DNA of 33,739 nucleotides from Candidatus Heimdallarchaeota archaeon (lineage in GTDB: Archaea > Asgardarchaeota > Heimdallarchaeia > Heimdallarchaeales > Heimdallarchaeaceae), in NCBI GenBank assembly GCA_023270155.1, contig JAGLTB010000091.1, positions 1 to 33,739 of the forward strand, written 5' to 3'. Within the stretch, counting starts at the first letter, position 1. Each line of letters opens with the position of its first letter. Shown in pieces: positions 1 through 8,523 of the stretch. Both the position numbers and the translations under genes were made by a program. The notes beneath the pieces are model-generated. The model was given only the letters and a program-made list of their open reading frames with translations. It searched no databases and was not told where the DNA came from.

Positions 1-261
1 CCAATTCCTCCAGGAAGCGGTTTAGGATCGAGTGATATTGGGAATGTTAGTCATGAAGTTCCAACAATTCATCCATACATTGGAATAAGTGAAACTGAGA
101 TAAATGGTCATTCAAAGGATTTTGCAGCTGCATCAATATCCGAATATGGTCAGGAAAGGATGTTAGTAGCTGCTAAAGCTCTTGCAATGACTGCTATTGA
201 TGTTTTTACAAAACCAGAACTTTTAGAAAAGGCAAAAGGAGAGTTCGATAAAGAAAAATAA
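1..261 (+). CDS. M20 family metallopeptidase/amidohydrolase, C-terminal fragment (PM20D2/AbgB-like)
   Basis: Frame 1 is open from the first base to a TAA at 259-261, giving the last 86 residues of a protein that begins before the window. The fragment carries the M20 C-terminal signature GSSDIGNVSHEVPTIHPY followed by a long helix with AKALAMTAIDV. From family knowledge this matches the end of AbgB and PM20D2-type amidohydrolases, zinc enzymes that cleave amide bonds of small acyl- or dipeptide substrates such as beta-alanyl-lysine or aminobenzoyl-glutamate. The metal-binding residues lie in the missing part, so substrate cannot be judged. The next gene is co-directional but 172 bases away, so an operon is unlikely. 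Confidence 0.75.
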   Translation, partial: PIPPGSGLGSSDIGNVSHEVPTIHPYIGISETEINGHSKDFAAASISEYGQERMLVAAKALAMTAIDVFTKPELLEKAKGEFDKEK

Positions 262-289
262 TTCAGATACTTGAAATGAAACATCACCC

Positions 290-295
290 TTTTTT
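290..295 (+). terminator. Possible weak U-tract terminator of the M20 gene
   Basis: A run of six T lies 29 bases after the stop codon. It sits in the loop of an imperfect inverted repeat (ATGAAAC at 276-282, GTTTCAT at 308-314). Archaeal termination mainly needs a U-tract, so this is plausible but short. Confidence 0.25.
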
Positions 296-433
296 CACTA
301 AAGTCACGTTTCATTATTCAAGCTTTAAAAATAAAGTATCAGAGTTAATAGATGTTACGTAGGAATGTCCTGCTTTTGAAACCACATAATGTTTTTAACT
401 CCCTATACAGATTAATTTTAAGGTCGATTTGCA

Positions 434-1018
434 ATGGTAGCAGCAAATGAAATATTGGATTCAAAAGAAGTGTTAATTGAAACATTCGAGATTGCTGAAA
501 TCAATTTTCTTCAATCTTTTAAAGGTATTAAATCTGAAATAGTTTCTCAACAATTTCATGATGATGTCAATCACATTGCTTGGATAATTGGTCATTGTAT
601 ATCTCATATGGATTTATATCTTTCAGTTTTTAGTAAAGAAAGAAAACTAACAGATATTCAAAGAAAATATCACGCTTATGGAGTTTCAAAAAACGAAATA
701 AAACAATTTCCATTTTCGTTTAGGGAATTGATTGATATTTATTTATCTATCTCAGAAGAATTTGTTGAAAAACTCAAATCTCTATCTGAAGAGGATTTTA
801 GCAAAATAAAAATCCCAGATAGTGATGAAAATTTTAGGCAAATGATGCAACGAATCACTTTACATTATATGGGACATACAGGACAAATAGTTCTTCTTCG
901 TAGAATCTTTGATGATCCTTTTTGGAGTTTTGTAGGTGGAGTTTCAGAAAATGCTAGAAACAAATTAAGGAAAGAATGGATAGAATGGTGGGAAGAAAAT
1001 AAAACAAAGTATCCCTAG
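434..1018 (+). CDS. DinB-fold (DinB/YfiT-like) metal-binding protein
   Basis: A 194-residue, mostly helical soluble protein with the DinB four-helix-bundle pattern. A histidine in the second helix (WIIGH, His54) and two in the third (LHYMGH, His144 and His148) form the family's metal triad. The HTGQIVLLRR stretch after the last histidine is typical of the superfamily. Members include bacillithiol or mycothiol transferases and many proteins of unknown role, so a specific reaction cannot be given. The ATG at 434 is preceded by AAGGT nine bases upstream. The C-terminus is rich in Trp, Glu and Lys. It stands alone between two co-directional genes at spacings of 172 and 76 bases. Confidence 0.75.
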   Translation: MVAANEILDSKEVLIETFEIAEINFLQSFKGIKSEIVSQQFHDDVNHIAWIIGHCISHMDLYLSVFSKERKLTDIQRKYHAYGVSKNEIKQFPFSFRELIDIYLSISEEFVEKLKSLSEEDFSKIKIPDSDENFRQMMQRITLHYMGHTGQIVLLRRIFDDPFWSFVGGVSENARNKLRKEWIEWWEENKTKYP

Positions 1019-1065
1019 AATGTAATAGAAAAAACTATAGTTTTTATTGGCATTCAAGAAAACTG

Positions 1066-1074
1066 TTTAAATAT
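1066..1074 (+). promoter_or_regulatory. TATA box for the leaderless gene at 1095
   Basis: TTTAAATAT is centred about 25 bases before the ATG at 1095, the spacing expected for a transcript starting at the start codon. This is the main reason for preferring 1095 over the upstream in-frame TTG at 1074, which overlaps the box. Confidence 0.5.
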
Positions 1075-1094
1075 TGAAACCTTTTTCAATAATC

Positions 1095-2060
1095 ATGAAA
1101 TCTATTTCGAATTTTGATCCCGAAAAAGGAAGAGAATTCATATTTAGTCATAAAGATCCTTATGTAAAACTAGCTTATAAGAGGGATATTGATGGATTAT
1201 CAAAAACTTCCTCAGAATTTCTCAATTTTCAAAAGAAGCTTCTTCTAGAGAGAGGATTATCAAATTTGCTTGCAAAACAATTAGAAACTGGAGCATGGGA
1301 ACCCCCTGAGAAAGATGATGTTTTTGGTCCTCTACAAAAATCAACTATTTGGACATTGGTTCTATTTGCCTATATGGGATTGAATGGTACTAAAGTATCT
1401 GAAATAGTGAAAGCAGTTGATTATATTTTTAATACTCAATTTGACCATGATGAACAAACATTTCATAATAATCATCCCGTCTGGGGAGATTTCATGCAAT
1501 CCCACAATTCAACGATTCTTCGAGCATTACTTCAACTTGGATTTGAAGAGAGAAAGGATGTTAAAGAAGCAAGTATTCATCATCTAAATCTTATTTATGG
1601 TAATGAAGGGTTATGTAAATACAAGAAAGGCGATTATCGATGTGGTTGGGGATTAACAAAAAATATTCTATTCTTCAATGAATGGCCTGAAAGCTGGAGA
1701 AATGAGAAATTTGAAGAGAGCGTTAAGGTTTGTCAAGATTACCTTCTAGCATATGATCTTTCAAAAGCTGATTATCCTAGAGAACGTCAAAATCCAAACT
1801 ATAAATGGTTGAATTTTTCTACTTTCAAAACATATCATAGTGATATCTTTGAAGGATTAGAAGCACTTGTTCGGAGTGGAGTAAAATCTCACCCTATTAT
1901 TACAAAAACCTTGAATGCAATTGGGGGTAGATGTGTGGATAATCAAACATGGATATGTGGATTAAACGTTAATATGAAATTAAAATTGGAGAAAAAGGAC
2001 CAATCTAGCCCTTGGCTAACCTTGAGAGGATTGAGAATCAACAAAGCATTAGGTACCTGA
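1095..2060 (+). CDS. Terpene-cyclase/prenyltransferase-fold (alpha-alpha toroid) protein, function unknown
   Basis: A 321-residue helical protein. STIWTLVLFAYMGL in the first third and SSPWLTLRGLRI at the C-terminus resemble the repeated helices of the squalene-cyclase/prenyltransferase alpha-alpha toroid. HPVWGDF, RCGWGLTKN and WPESWR lie between. I see no DxDD motif of class II cyclases and no classical QW repeats, so cyclase activity is not supported. It resembles the archaeal and bacterial prenyltransferase-like hypothetical family known only by fold. A TTG seven codons upstream would add MKPFSII, but the TATA box position favours the ATG. It ends 24 bases from the convergent nitroreductase gene. 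Confidence 0.6.
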   Translation: MKSISNFDPEKGREFIFSHKDPYVKLAYKRDIDGLSKTSSEFLNFQKKLLLERGLSNLLAKQLETGAWEPPEKDDVFGPLQKSTIWTLVLFAYMGLNGTKVSEIVKAVDYIFNTQFDHDEQTFHNNHPVWGDFMQSHNSTILRALLQLGFEERKDVKEASIHHLNLIYGNEGLCKYKKGDYRCGWGLTKNILFFNEWPESWRNEKFEESVKVCQDYLLAYDLSKADYPRERQNPNYKWLNFSTFKTYHSDIFEGLEALVRSGVKSHPIITKTLNAIGGRCVDNQTWICGLNVNMKLKLEKKDQSSPWLTLRGLRINKALGT

Positions 2061-2084
2061 TTAGATTTGCACAATTATCCTAGT

Positions 2085-2876
2085 TTAGCTCATTTTTCCT
2101 ACAGGGGCAAGGTAAACTGTAAATTCATCTTCTCCATCTAATTCGAACAGTGTGTCAACTACATCTTGATTGTAAGCTGCAATTGCACATGTCCCTAATC
2201 CCAACGCTTCACATGCTAAATACAAGTTTTGACAAATATGTCCAGCTTCAATAGCAATTACTTTGCTAGACGCAATTGTGTATCTCCATTCCATACGATA
2301 AGGAATTGCAGCCCACACAAAGATTACACCACCTTTTGAAATAAAATCTGAAAGAAAATGTTGCATAGATATTTTTTCAATTAATTCCTTTTCTCTGTCA
2401 CCTAAATCCTTCAAATGTTGTAACTTGTGTTCAATTGCTAGATATCTATACAATCCTGGATTTAATCCTTCCACATGTGTGACAATTAGATAAGTCTCAA
2501 ATGGATGTCTTGCACCGCCACTTGGTACAACTCTTTTTGTTCCTGAACCATGATGTTTGGTTACTTCATGTACTCCTTGTGTTGACCATAAAAGAAATGA
2601 AAATTCTTCAAATGTTAGAGGAGTGTCTGTATAAGTTCTGTGACTTCTTCTCATTTCCAGAGTAAAAAATAATGGAATCTCTTTTCCACATTTAATGTCA
2701 TCAATTTTAGCTAAATCTATGAGCTTTTCTTCTTCTGAATAAGGTTTCTGTAGAGGTGGATTGGGAACTTTTTTCTCTTGATCTGTTTGAAATCCTTTGG
2801 GAAATTTTTCAATATCTTCATCAAAGGTTCTTAATATTCTTCTATATTTCAGAATTACATCACGATCGAATGACAT
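2085..2876 (-). CDS. SagB-type nitroreductase-family FMN oxidoreductase
   Basis: 263 residues of the nitroreductase superfamily, SagB-type dehydrogenase branch. Visible FMN-contacting elements are RRSHRTY (residues 76-82), PSGGARHP (118-125), GLGTC (226-230) and the C-terminal YLAPVGK. GLYRY near 141 is typical of the branch. SagB enzymes oxidise azolines to azoles in thiazole/oxazole peptides, but many archaeal relatives stand alone. No YcaO cyclodehydratase or precursor peptide is visible nearby, so a stand-alone oxidoreductase or dehalogenase-like role is as likely. The ATG at 2876 has a TATA-like box (2897-2906) centred 25 bases upstream, consistent with leaderless transcription. Confidence 0.85.
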   Translation of the reverse strand: MSFDRDVILKYRRILRTFDEDIEKFPKGFQTDQEKKVPNPPLQKPYSEEEKLIDLAKIDDIKCGKEIPLFFTLEMRRSHRTYTDTPLTFEEFSFLLWSTQGVHEVTKHHGSGTKRVVPSGGARHPFETYLIVTHVEGLNPGLYRYLAIEHKLQHLKDLGDREKELIEKISMQHFLSDFISKGGVIFVWAAIPYRMEWRYTIASSKVIAIEAGHICQNLYLACEALGLGTCAIAAYNQDVVDTLFELDGEDEFTVYLAPVGKMS

Positions 2877-2896
2877 AATTTACATAAAATATCGTA

Positions 2897-2906
2897 ATTT
2901 ATAAGA
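2897..2906 (-). promoter_or_regulatory. TATA box for the nitroreductase gene
   Basis: On the minus strand this reads CTTATAAATT, centred about 25 bases upstream of the ATG at 2876. Confidence 0.45.
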
Positions 2907-2942
2907 ATTTTCGAGTATTCTTAGTTCAAACTTACAATATAT

Positions 2943-2960
2943 AGAAAGAAAGAAAAAAAA
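2943..2960 (-). terminator. U-tract terminator of the Cwh43-like gene
   Basis: About 16 bases after the stop codon the minus strand has an unbroken run of eight T followed by two more T-rich blocks. There is no strong hairpin, as usual for archaeal intrinsic termination. Confidence 0.5.
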
Positions 2961-2975
2961 GAGAGGGGATTAAAT

Positions 2976-4970
2976 CTACAGCTGCATTTCTATCCAATAT
3001 GCTGGATGATCAGATTGTCCTTCTTCAATGTACTGGGCACCAAGAACTGTTCTTCCTGTACTGAGAAAGATATGATCTATTCTATCAGCTGCGGGTGTTC
3101 CCCATCTTAGAGACCAAGAATCTTCAAGTCCAGCAGCTATAGTCAGATTGTATTCCTGAGAGTAAGCTCTGAAATTAAAATCACCCATAAAAATTATGTT
3201 TGAAAGACCTGTTGTTCTACTTAGCATTTCTTCTTGTTGATAGACTGTGGTTATGTCTTCATCACCTGATGGATGATTTACAAATACATTGAAGATAGAA
3301 CTACCTACAGTAATCTGAACTTGTGATGAACCTATTTGTTCTTCATCACTGAACATGAAAAATGATTCCGCATTTGATATAGGGAATTTTGATAGAATTG
3401 CGCATCCATACGTGTTAGTAACTGTTTTCGGACCATAGTATGAATACATGTTTAATTTGTTAGCAAAGTACCTTACAACATCTAAATTTCCACCCGATAT
3501 TCTTGTAGGATCACATTCCTGTAAACCAATAATATCTGGATCAATGCTTTGGATTAACGCCAATTGTCCATCGTAATTTCTATCTCCAGAAACATTTACT
3601 CCTTGTTGAATATTATATGTCATAATTATAAGGGAGGTTTTACCAGAAGCAGAATAGTTTGGTTTTGGAGCAGTTACAAATGCACCAACCAAAGTTCCTA
3701 CAAAAATCATTCCTAGTACTGCGATAGTTATAACTTTGGAGCTATAAGATTTCTTAAAATTACTAAGAATCAGAGTTCCTTTCTTGACAAGAAGGATTGC
3801 CAAACCAGCTAGAAGACCAGGAATTAGAAAAGCAAGCCAATATTTATCCCTAAATCCTGTGCTTATGGGTTCTAAGTAACCCCAGATGTTGGGAAGAATC
3901 TGGAAAAAGAGCATAATTACTAAATATAATCCACCTATTAGAAATGCTCCACCTAGTTTTCTAGTCGATGGTTTTAGTGTAATGATTTCTCTTGTTAAAT
4001 AAAGGAAATCAAGGTATATTATGGGGGAACTGATAATCATCAGTGCTAGGGGTATCTGATGGAACCATGCAGTTTGAGGAGCAACTATGGGATAAAGAGA
4101 ATGATCATCTGGAAATCTCAACTGATGAACTAGTACAGTTAATGTGAGTGACAAACAGAATAGACCATTCCAAACCCAGAGCATCCAAGTTTTAATCTTA
4201 TTTATTAAATCAGGTTTCCACATTTTTATTGTTACAGAAATTACTATCATAGATAGAATTCCAACTATAATTCCTATATAATCTCCTTCAGTCCATCGTG
4301 ATATCACTGTCGGACTCATGAATACAAACCATAGAATCACAAAAATACTAAAAATTCCAATTGATAATCCTAAAACTTTCCAGAAACTAGCTTTTGTATC
4401 AGTCTCTTCTTCTTTAGTTTCAGTCTCTTTTTCTGTTAGAAAGTAACCAAATAGAATGAATGAAGCTATTACACCTAATATCCATCCTATAATTTGACCT
4501 AGTTTGTATTGAGAAATATCTATTGAAGAGTTGAATGTTCTGAAGAGGATTGAGAGAGAAACAGCAATTGTAAGACTTATACCCAAATCTAATCCAATAT
4601 TCTTGTTCGTATCCTTTGTTCTCCCATAAAAGGCAGGGAGGAATATAAGAAAGCATCCTACTGTTAATCCAGCAGTGATGTAGATTCCTTGCTTTGCCAC
4701 TAGAGGTTCAATTAGTCTAGATAAGATCATTATTTCTCCTACTATCAACATTGCTAATTCAGGGAATTTCCTTCCAAAAAAAAGCAAAACAACTGGTAAT
4801 AAGAAGAATAAAAGCCCTAGAATATTCTCATCTGGTTCCAGGTTAAGTAAAGCAAAAGCATAGATTCTCTCTACTAAATCAGAGAGAGCTTGTAAGAAGA
4901 AAAGGAACAGAATTGAAAATAGAATTATTACGGAATAATTCTTTCTTACTAAATCTTTGAAATCAATCAT
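2976..4970 (-). CDS. Polytopic membrane protein with C-terminal endonuclease/exonuclease/phosphatase (EEP) domain, Cwh43/PGAP2IP-like
   Basis: 664 residues. Roughly residues 10-430 hold a dozen or more hydrophobic segments. Residues 445-664 form an EEP-fold domain with all catalytic positions visible: Asn453 (TYNIQQG), Glu485 (GLQE), His566, Asp597 and Asn599 (GDFN), Asp632 (RIDHIF), and Asp654-His655 (SDHPA). The order of a multi-spanning region followed by EEP, and details such as MYSYYGPKTVT, match eukaryotic Cwh43/PGAP2IP, which takes part in remodelling GPI-anchor lipids to ceramide; that match is from memory. In an archaeon it probably acts on a phospho-linked lipid or glycolipid at the membrane. 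I chose the ATG at 4970 because a TATA-like box lies 25 bases upstream; an in-frame TTG at 5042 would add 24 residues. Confidence 0.8.
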   Translation of the reverse strand: MIDFKDLVRKNYSVIILFSILFLFFLQALSDLVERIYAFALLNLEPDENILGLLFFLLPVVLLFFGRKFPELAMLIVGEIMILSRLIEPLVAKQGIYITAGLTVGCFLIFLPAFYGRTKDTNKNIGLDLGISLTIAVSLSILFRTFNSSIDISQYKLGQIIGWILGVIASFILFGYFLTEKETETKEEETDTKASFWKVLGLSIGIFSIFVILWFVFMSPTVISRWTEGDYIGIIVGILSMIVISVTIKMWKPDLINKIKTWMLWVWNGLFCLSLTLTVLVHQLRFPDDHSLYPIVAPQTAWFHQIPLALMIISSPIIYLDFLYLTREIITLKPSTRKLGGAFLIGGLYLVIMLFFQILPNIWGYLEPISTGFRDKYWLAFLIPGLLAGLAILLVKKGTLILSNFKKSYSSKVITIAVLGMIFVGTLVGAFVTAPKPNYSASGKTSLIIMTYNIQQGVNVSGDRNYDGQLALIQSIDPDIIGLQECDPTRISGGNLDVVRYFANKLNMYSYYGPKTVTNTYGCAILSKFPISNAESFFMFSDEEQIGSSQVQITVGSSIFNVFVNHPSGDEDITTVYQQEEMLSRTTGLSNIIFMGDFNFRAYSQEYNLTIAAGLEDSWSLRWGTPAADRIDHIFLSTGRTVLGAQYIEEGQSDHPAYWIEMQL

Positions 4971-4992
4971 AAAAAATAAACTAAACAGCTTG

Positions 4993-5000
4993 TTTAAAAA
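4993..5000 (-). promoter_or_regulatory. TATA box for the Cwh43-like gene
   Basis: On the minus strand this reads TTTTTAAA, centred about 25 bases upstream of the ATG at 4970. It would lie inside the coding region if the TTG at 5042 were used, so it argues for the shorter protein. Confidence 0.4.
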
Positions 5001-5116
5001 ACTAATTTCAATATTCTTTGTTCTCCAACCCTTAAACTGCAAGTAAGATTTATATAAAACAGTAAATAATGAAAAGAATCTGCATACCCTCAGAAACAGT
5101 CATTTAAGGTGATTTT

Positions 5117-6211
5117 TTGAATAAAAAGGAAGAATCGGAATATAGTATTGAACAATTTACTCTTGATGAGAGCAATATAGAAGAATATTCTAAACTGATT
5201 ACATCAGCTTTTCTAGCTGATGCAGCTGCACAAGTGGATGGAGCTAGTATTATATTCACAGAACAGACTTTTAGAACAATTTTTGGAGGTCCTTCAATCG
5301 ACAATGATTTCTTTATTCGAGTAATACATAAACCTACAAAAGAGTTAGTTGGTTTTTTTGGTTTAATACCTCGACAATTAGCTATAAACAATAAAGTATA
5401 CAAATCTGCCATTCCTTCTTGGATTTCTGTTCGCTCTGATCATCAGAGACAAGGTTTAGCAAAACTTATGGGAAAGAAAATGCTAGAAATGGGACTAGCA
5501 GCGGATTATGATTGTGGTTTTGCTCTCTTTGAACCAGAACAGAGAGGGATAGATACTGCAGAAGCTGTTGCAAGGGAGACTAATATTCCAATGAAAAGAG
5601 CTTTTTATCTCACAAAATATGTAATTAGAGTTTTTGATGCGAATAAAACAGCTTCCGCTGTAAAAGTTAAGTGGTACGAAAAACTAGTATTCAAACTATT
5701 ACAAAGTGTAAAAGAACCAAAAAATCAGTCTATCAGAAGATATCATAAAAATGACATTGATCAAATATTTGAGCTCATGGGGGATTTCGTTGAGAGAAAC
5801 CAAATTTCCATTGTACCCAATTATGATGATCTTAAATGGATGCTAGATAATCCGAATGTAGTTTGCGTTGTACATGAAAATAATACAGGTAAAATAGATG
5901 GTTTTATTTTTGCTTGGGAATTCATTCTAGCAGGTTTTGGTACCCAAACTACTTTTGGCTGGTTGGATGCTGTTCATATACACAGATTATCTTCAAAAGA
6001 TGCGACTGATTTAGCAAAAGGATTGTGTTTCGAAGCTAAAAAAAGTGGATGGGCAGGTATTCAAACTCCTTACATTCCATATTTCGATTCAAAACCTCTC
6101 AAGAAAGCTAAATTTATCTTCTTTCCAAAAAGATTATCCTTGGATTTATTCAATCTGAAAAACATAGACATACCAGAAGAAATAGATTCAGTTTATGTGG
6201 AATGGAGATAA
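5117..6211 (+). CDS. GNAT-family N-acetyltransferase with a second, C-terminal GNAT-like half
   Basis: 364 residues. The N-terminal half (about 10-150) is a GNAT domain: SWISVRSDHQRQGLAKLMG places the acetyl-CoA pyrophosphate loop Q-R-Q-G-L-A at 110-115 after a beta strand. The C-terminal half (about 195-340) begins with IRRYHKNDIDQIFELM and has strand-helix spacing like a second, degenerate GNAT unit without an obvious Q/RxxGxG/A loop. Two-domain GNATs of this sort include aminoglycoside-modifying Eis-like enzymes and many uncharacterised ones; the substrate is unknown. The start is TTG, supported by an SD sequence AAGGTGAT just upstream. It converges on the TPR gene with nine bases between stops. 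Confidence 0.75.
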   Translation: MNKKEESEYSIEQFTLDESNIEEYSKLITSAFLADAAAQVDGASIIFTEQTFRTIFGGPSIDNDFFIRVIHKPTKELVGFFGLIPRQLAINNKVYKSAIPSWISVRSDHQRQGLAKLMGKKMLEMGLAADYDCGFALFEPEQRGIDTAEAVARETNIPMKRAFYLTKYVIRVFDANKTASAVKVKWYEKLVFKLLQSVKEPKNQSIRRYHKNDIDQIFELMGDFVERNQISIVPNYDDLKWMLDNPNVVCVVHENNTGKIDGFIFAWEFILAGFGTQTTFGWLDAVHIHRLSSKDATDLAKGLCFEAKKSGWAGIQTPYIPYFDSKPLKKAKFIFFPKRLSLDLFNLKNIDIPEEIDSVYVEWR

Positions 6212-6220
6212 AAATATCGA

Positions 6221-8401
6221 CTATCCATTTGTCACGAAAATAAGATCAGCTTTCTTAATTAGCGTAGTTTCTATGATTTCATTGAGAGAAAAAGGTTTCT
6301 CAACCGCTTCATCTAGTGCTTCCCATACTAGTTTAGTAGTTCTGATTAGTTCTACAAAATTATTAAGTTTACTCAAAGCTGAATAAGATTGTCCTTTGTA
6401 AACATAAGTGAAAAGCATTTTTTCATGAGCTTTTATTATCAGATTGTACTCCTGGTGTTTTATCCTTTCTATGTTACCAGGAGCTCTGAGAATCTCTGAA
6501 GCAAAAGAATTGATAGCAGCAACAAAACCTCCAATTAGAGCTCCATCTAGTTTAGAAAGAGTTGAGAATCTATGAGTAAATAATGTTTGCCCATCTTTGT
6601 TGAGAATCACTAAAAAGATTGGATCTTCAATTTCATGTTCAAGTAGAGTGATCTCTTCTCGTTTTATCATTCTGATTAGAAGATTATCTATATCAGTGAT
6701 TGCTAACCTTTCTGCTAATGGAACATCTTGTTTCATTAATGTTTGCCATTTATTCATTTGATTGTGAAGCTTATCATATTCTGTTGAAATCTTCAAGGCT
6801 AATCTTTTCAAATCCTTCTCTTCAGCAATTAATTGTGCTTGAGTCAATAGGTGTTTTGCTTCATTCAGTTCCATACTGATAAGGAATAATTGTGATTTGA
6901 GCCACAAAGTTTCTGCCATCAAGGAAGATGATTGCTGATTTTTTGATATCTCGAAAAGTTGATCTGTGAGAACTTTTATTTCTTCTAAAACTTCATTCTC
7001 TCCAGTTAATTTAAGTTCTTCAAGAAGAAGATCGCTTAAATGGAGATATGCTAGTGTTGTTATCTCATGATCAATGATATCGCTCTCAATTACATTTCTT
7101 AGAAGTTCTTCTGCTTTAGCTTTCTTTGGAATTCTAGCGCTATTCTTAAGCAATAAGGCTTCAGAAATAGAATGTTGTTGTCCTACAAGCTTATTCTCGG
7201 TTTTATTTTTAATAATTTCTAGTTTATTTAGATAATGTTTCGCATCATCAAGTAAGCCTTGATCTAAGGACATTTGAATCAAATAAAAAGTTGAAGCAGC
7301 TGAGCCTATATGATTCTTTGCTTCTTCTCGAATACTTAAGCTCCTTTTTAGAAAATTATCTGCTTCATTGAGATTTCCTTTATGATAATTTATAATCCCT
7401 ATGTTATGCAGTGAAGCAGCTATTCCATTGGGATAATTAAGTTGCTTAAATTCCACTAAACATTCTTCTTGATACTCTAAAGCTTTGTCTAATTCCCCTC
7501 TTTGACGATATATTGCAGAAATATTGTAGAGTGAAGCAGATATCATACTTTTGTTATCTACTTCTCTTGAGAAATTCAGACTCTTGATATAATTTTCTAA
7601 TGATTTGTTTAATTTTCCTTGATTCTCATAGATAGTTCCTATATTCATATTGATAATTGCTTGGAAATCTTTATTTCCATATGATTTAGTATACTCCAAA
7701 CCTCGAATATAATATGCTAATGATTCATCTAGCATTCCTTTTCTAAGATAAACTATACCTAACCTGTTCATAGTTTGACCTAGTAAATATTTATTTCCAA
7801 TTTCTTTTCTAATGATTAAACTTCTTTTTAAAAGCTTTAGCGCCTCTTCAGTATCCTTTGGATTAATCATCAATGCTAGTCTATCAAGCGTTTTCGAAAT
7901 TTCCAACTCGTTCTCTAATTCTTCAGCTATTTTTAGACTCTCCCTCATTGAGGATTCAGCAAGTTCATTTTCGCCTGTAGCTCTATAACATACCCCCTTT
8001 AGCCTTAAAAATCTAACTCTGAGAGTTTTAGAAGAAGTAGTTTCCTTTTTAAGATTAGTATCAAATTTGAGTTCGATTTTAAGGAGATTATCTAGAGATT
8101 CTTTGAATCTTCCAGTATAAATTAGGAGTTTTGATTGTATAATTAATGATGATAACTCTATTTCTCTGAAACCTGATTTTTGACTATCAGTTATTATCTC
8201 TTTTATTGCTTTTAGCCCCTCTTTATACCTTCCTAAATCCAAAAAAACATTTACTTGATTTAATTTAACTTTTAGGAGATCTAAATTATCAAGATTCTCC
8301 CATTTTATCATAATATCTATCAATTCTAAAGCTTCAAAATATTCACCTATTATGATGAATCTTTCTACTACTTCCATTTCCTTAGCTGAGATATTAGACA
8401 A
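6221..8401 (-). CDS. TPR-repeat protein with a C-terminal roadblock/longin-like domain
   Basis: 726 residues, soluble. About residues 10-560 are helical repeats. The clearest block (about 190-390) repeats every 40 residues with pairs such as LGIVYLRKGMLDESLAYY, IGTIYENQGKLNKSLENY and ISAIYRQRGELDKALEYQ, the long TPR form of kinesin-light-chain type. The last 130 residues change character: IFLVILNKDGQTLF, then a long helix (ALIGGFVAAINSFASEIL), then strands EYNLIIKA and LFTYVYKGQSY. This pattern is what I associate with Asgard-type roadblock/longin-like platforms that bind small GTPases, but the fold call is inference. The start is TTG with GAGGT seven bases upstream; the next ATG is eight codons in. 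Confidence 0.8.
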   Translation of the reverse strand: MSNISAKEMEVVERFIIIGEYFEALELIDIMIKWENLDNLDLLKVKLNQVNVFLDLGRYKEGLKAIKEIITDSQKSGFREIELSSLIIQSKLLIYTGRFKESLDNLLKIELKFDTNLKKETTSSKTLRVRFLRLKGVCYRATGENELAESSMRESLKIAEELENELEISKTLDRLALMINPKDTEEALKLLKRSLIIRKEIGNKYLLGQTMNRLGIVYLRKGMLDESLAYYIRGLEYTKSYGNKDFQAIINMNIGTIYENQGKLNKSLENYIKSLNFSREVDNKSMISASLYNISAIYRQRGELDKALEYQEECLVEFKQLNYPNGIAASLHNIGIINYHKGNLNEADNFLKRSLSIREEAKNHIGSAASTFYLIQMSLDQGLLDDAKHYLNKLEIIKNKTENKLVGQQHSISEALLLKNSARIPKKAKAEELLRNVIESDIIDHEITTLAYLHLSDLLLEELKLTGENEVLEEIKVLTDQLFEISKNQQSSSLMAETLWLKSQLFLISMELNEAKHLLTQAQLIAEEKDLKRLALKISTEYDKLHNQMNKWQTLMKQDVPLAERLAITDIDNLLIRMIKREEITLLEHEIEDPIFLVILNKDGQTLFTHRFSTLSKLDGALIGGFVAAINSFASEILRAPGNIERIKHQEYNLIIKAHEKMLFTYVYKGQSYSALSKLNNFVELIRTTKLVWEALDEAVEKPFSLNEIIETTLIKKADLIFVTNG

Positions 8402-8523
8402 ATACTAGACCTCTTTTTTCAAAATCTTATTAATTTTGAGTGTTCTATGTATCAAGAATCTCCTCTAGAATAAAAAATCATTGACATTTACATAATCGAT
8501 GTTTTCTTTCAAAATAACATATA

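Noticed and set aside
1-261. M20 peptidase fragment as a YgeY-like member of the purine system
   Set aside because: It is more than 25 kb from the XDH operon, on the other strand, and its C-terminus fits PM20D2/AbgB better.
276-314. Inverted repeat ATGAAAC/GTTTCAT as a strong hairpin element
   Set aside because: Only seven pairs with a 25-base loop; chance occurrence in AT-rich DNA is likely.
2085-2876. SagB-type nitroreductase as part of a thiazole/oxazole peptide cluster
   Set aside because: There is no YcaO cyclodehydratase, precursor peptide or dedicated exporter nearby; the ABC genes are 16 kb away and separated by unrelated genes.
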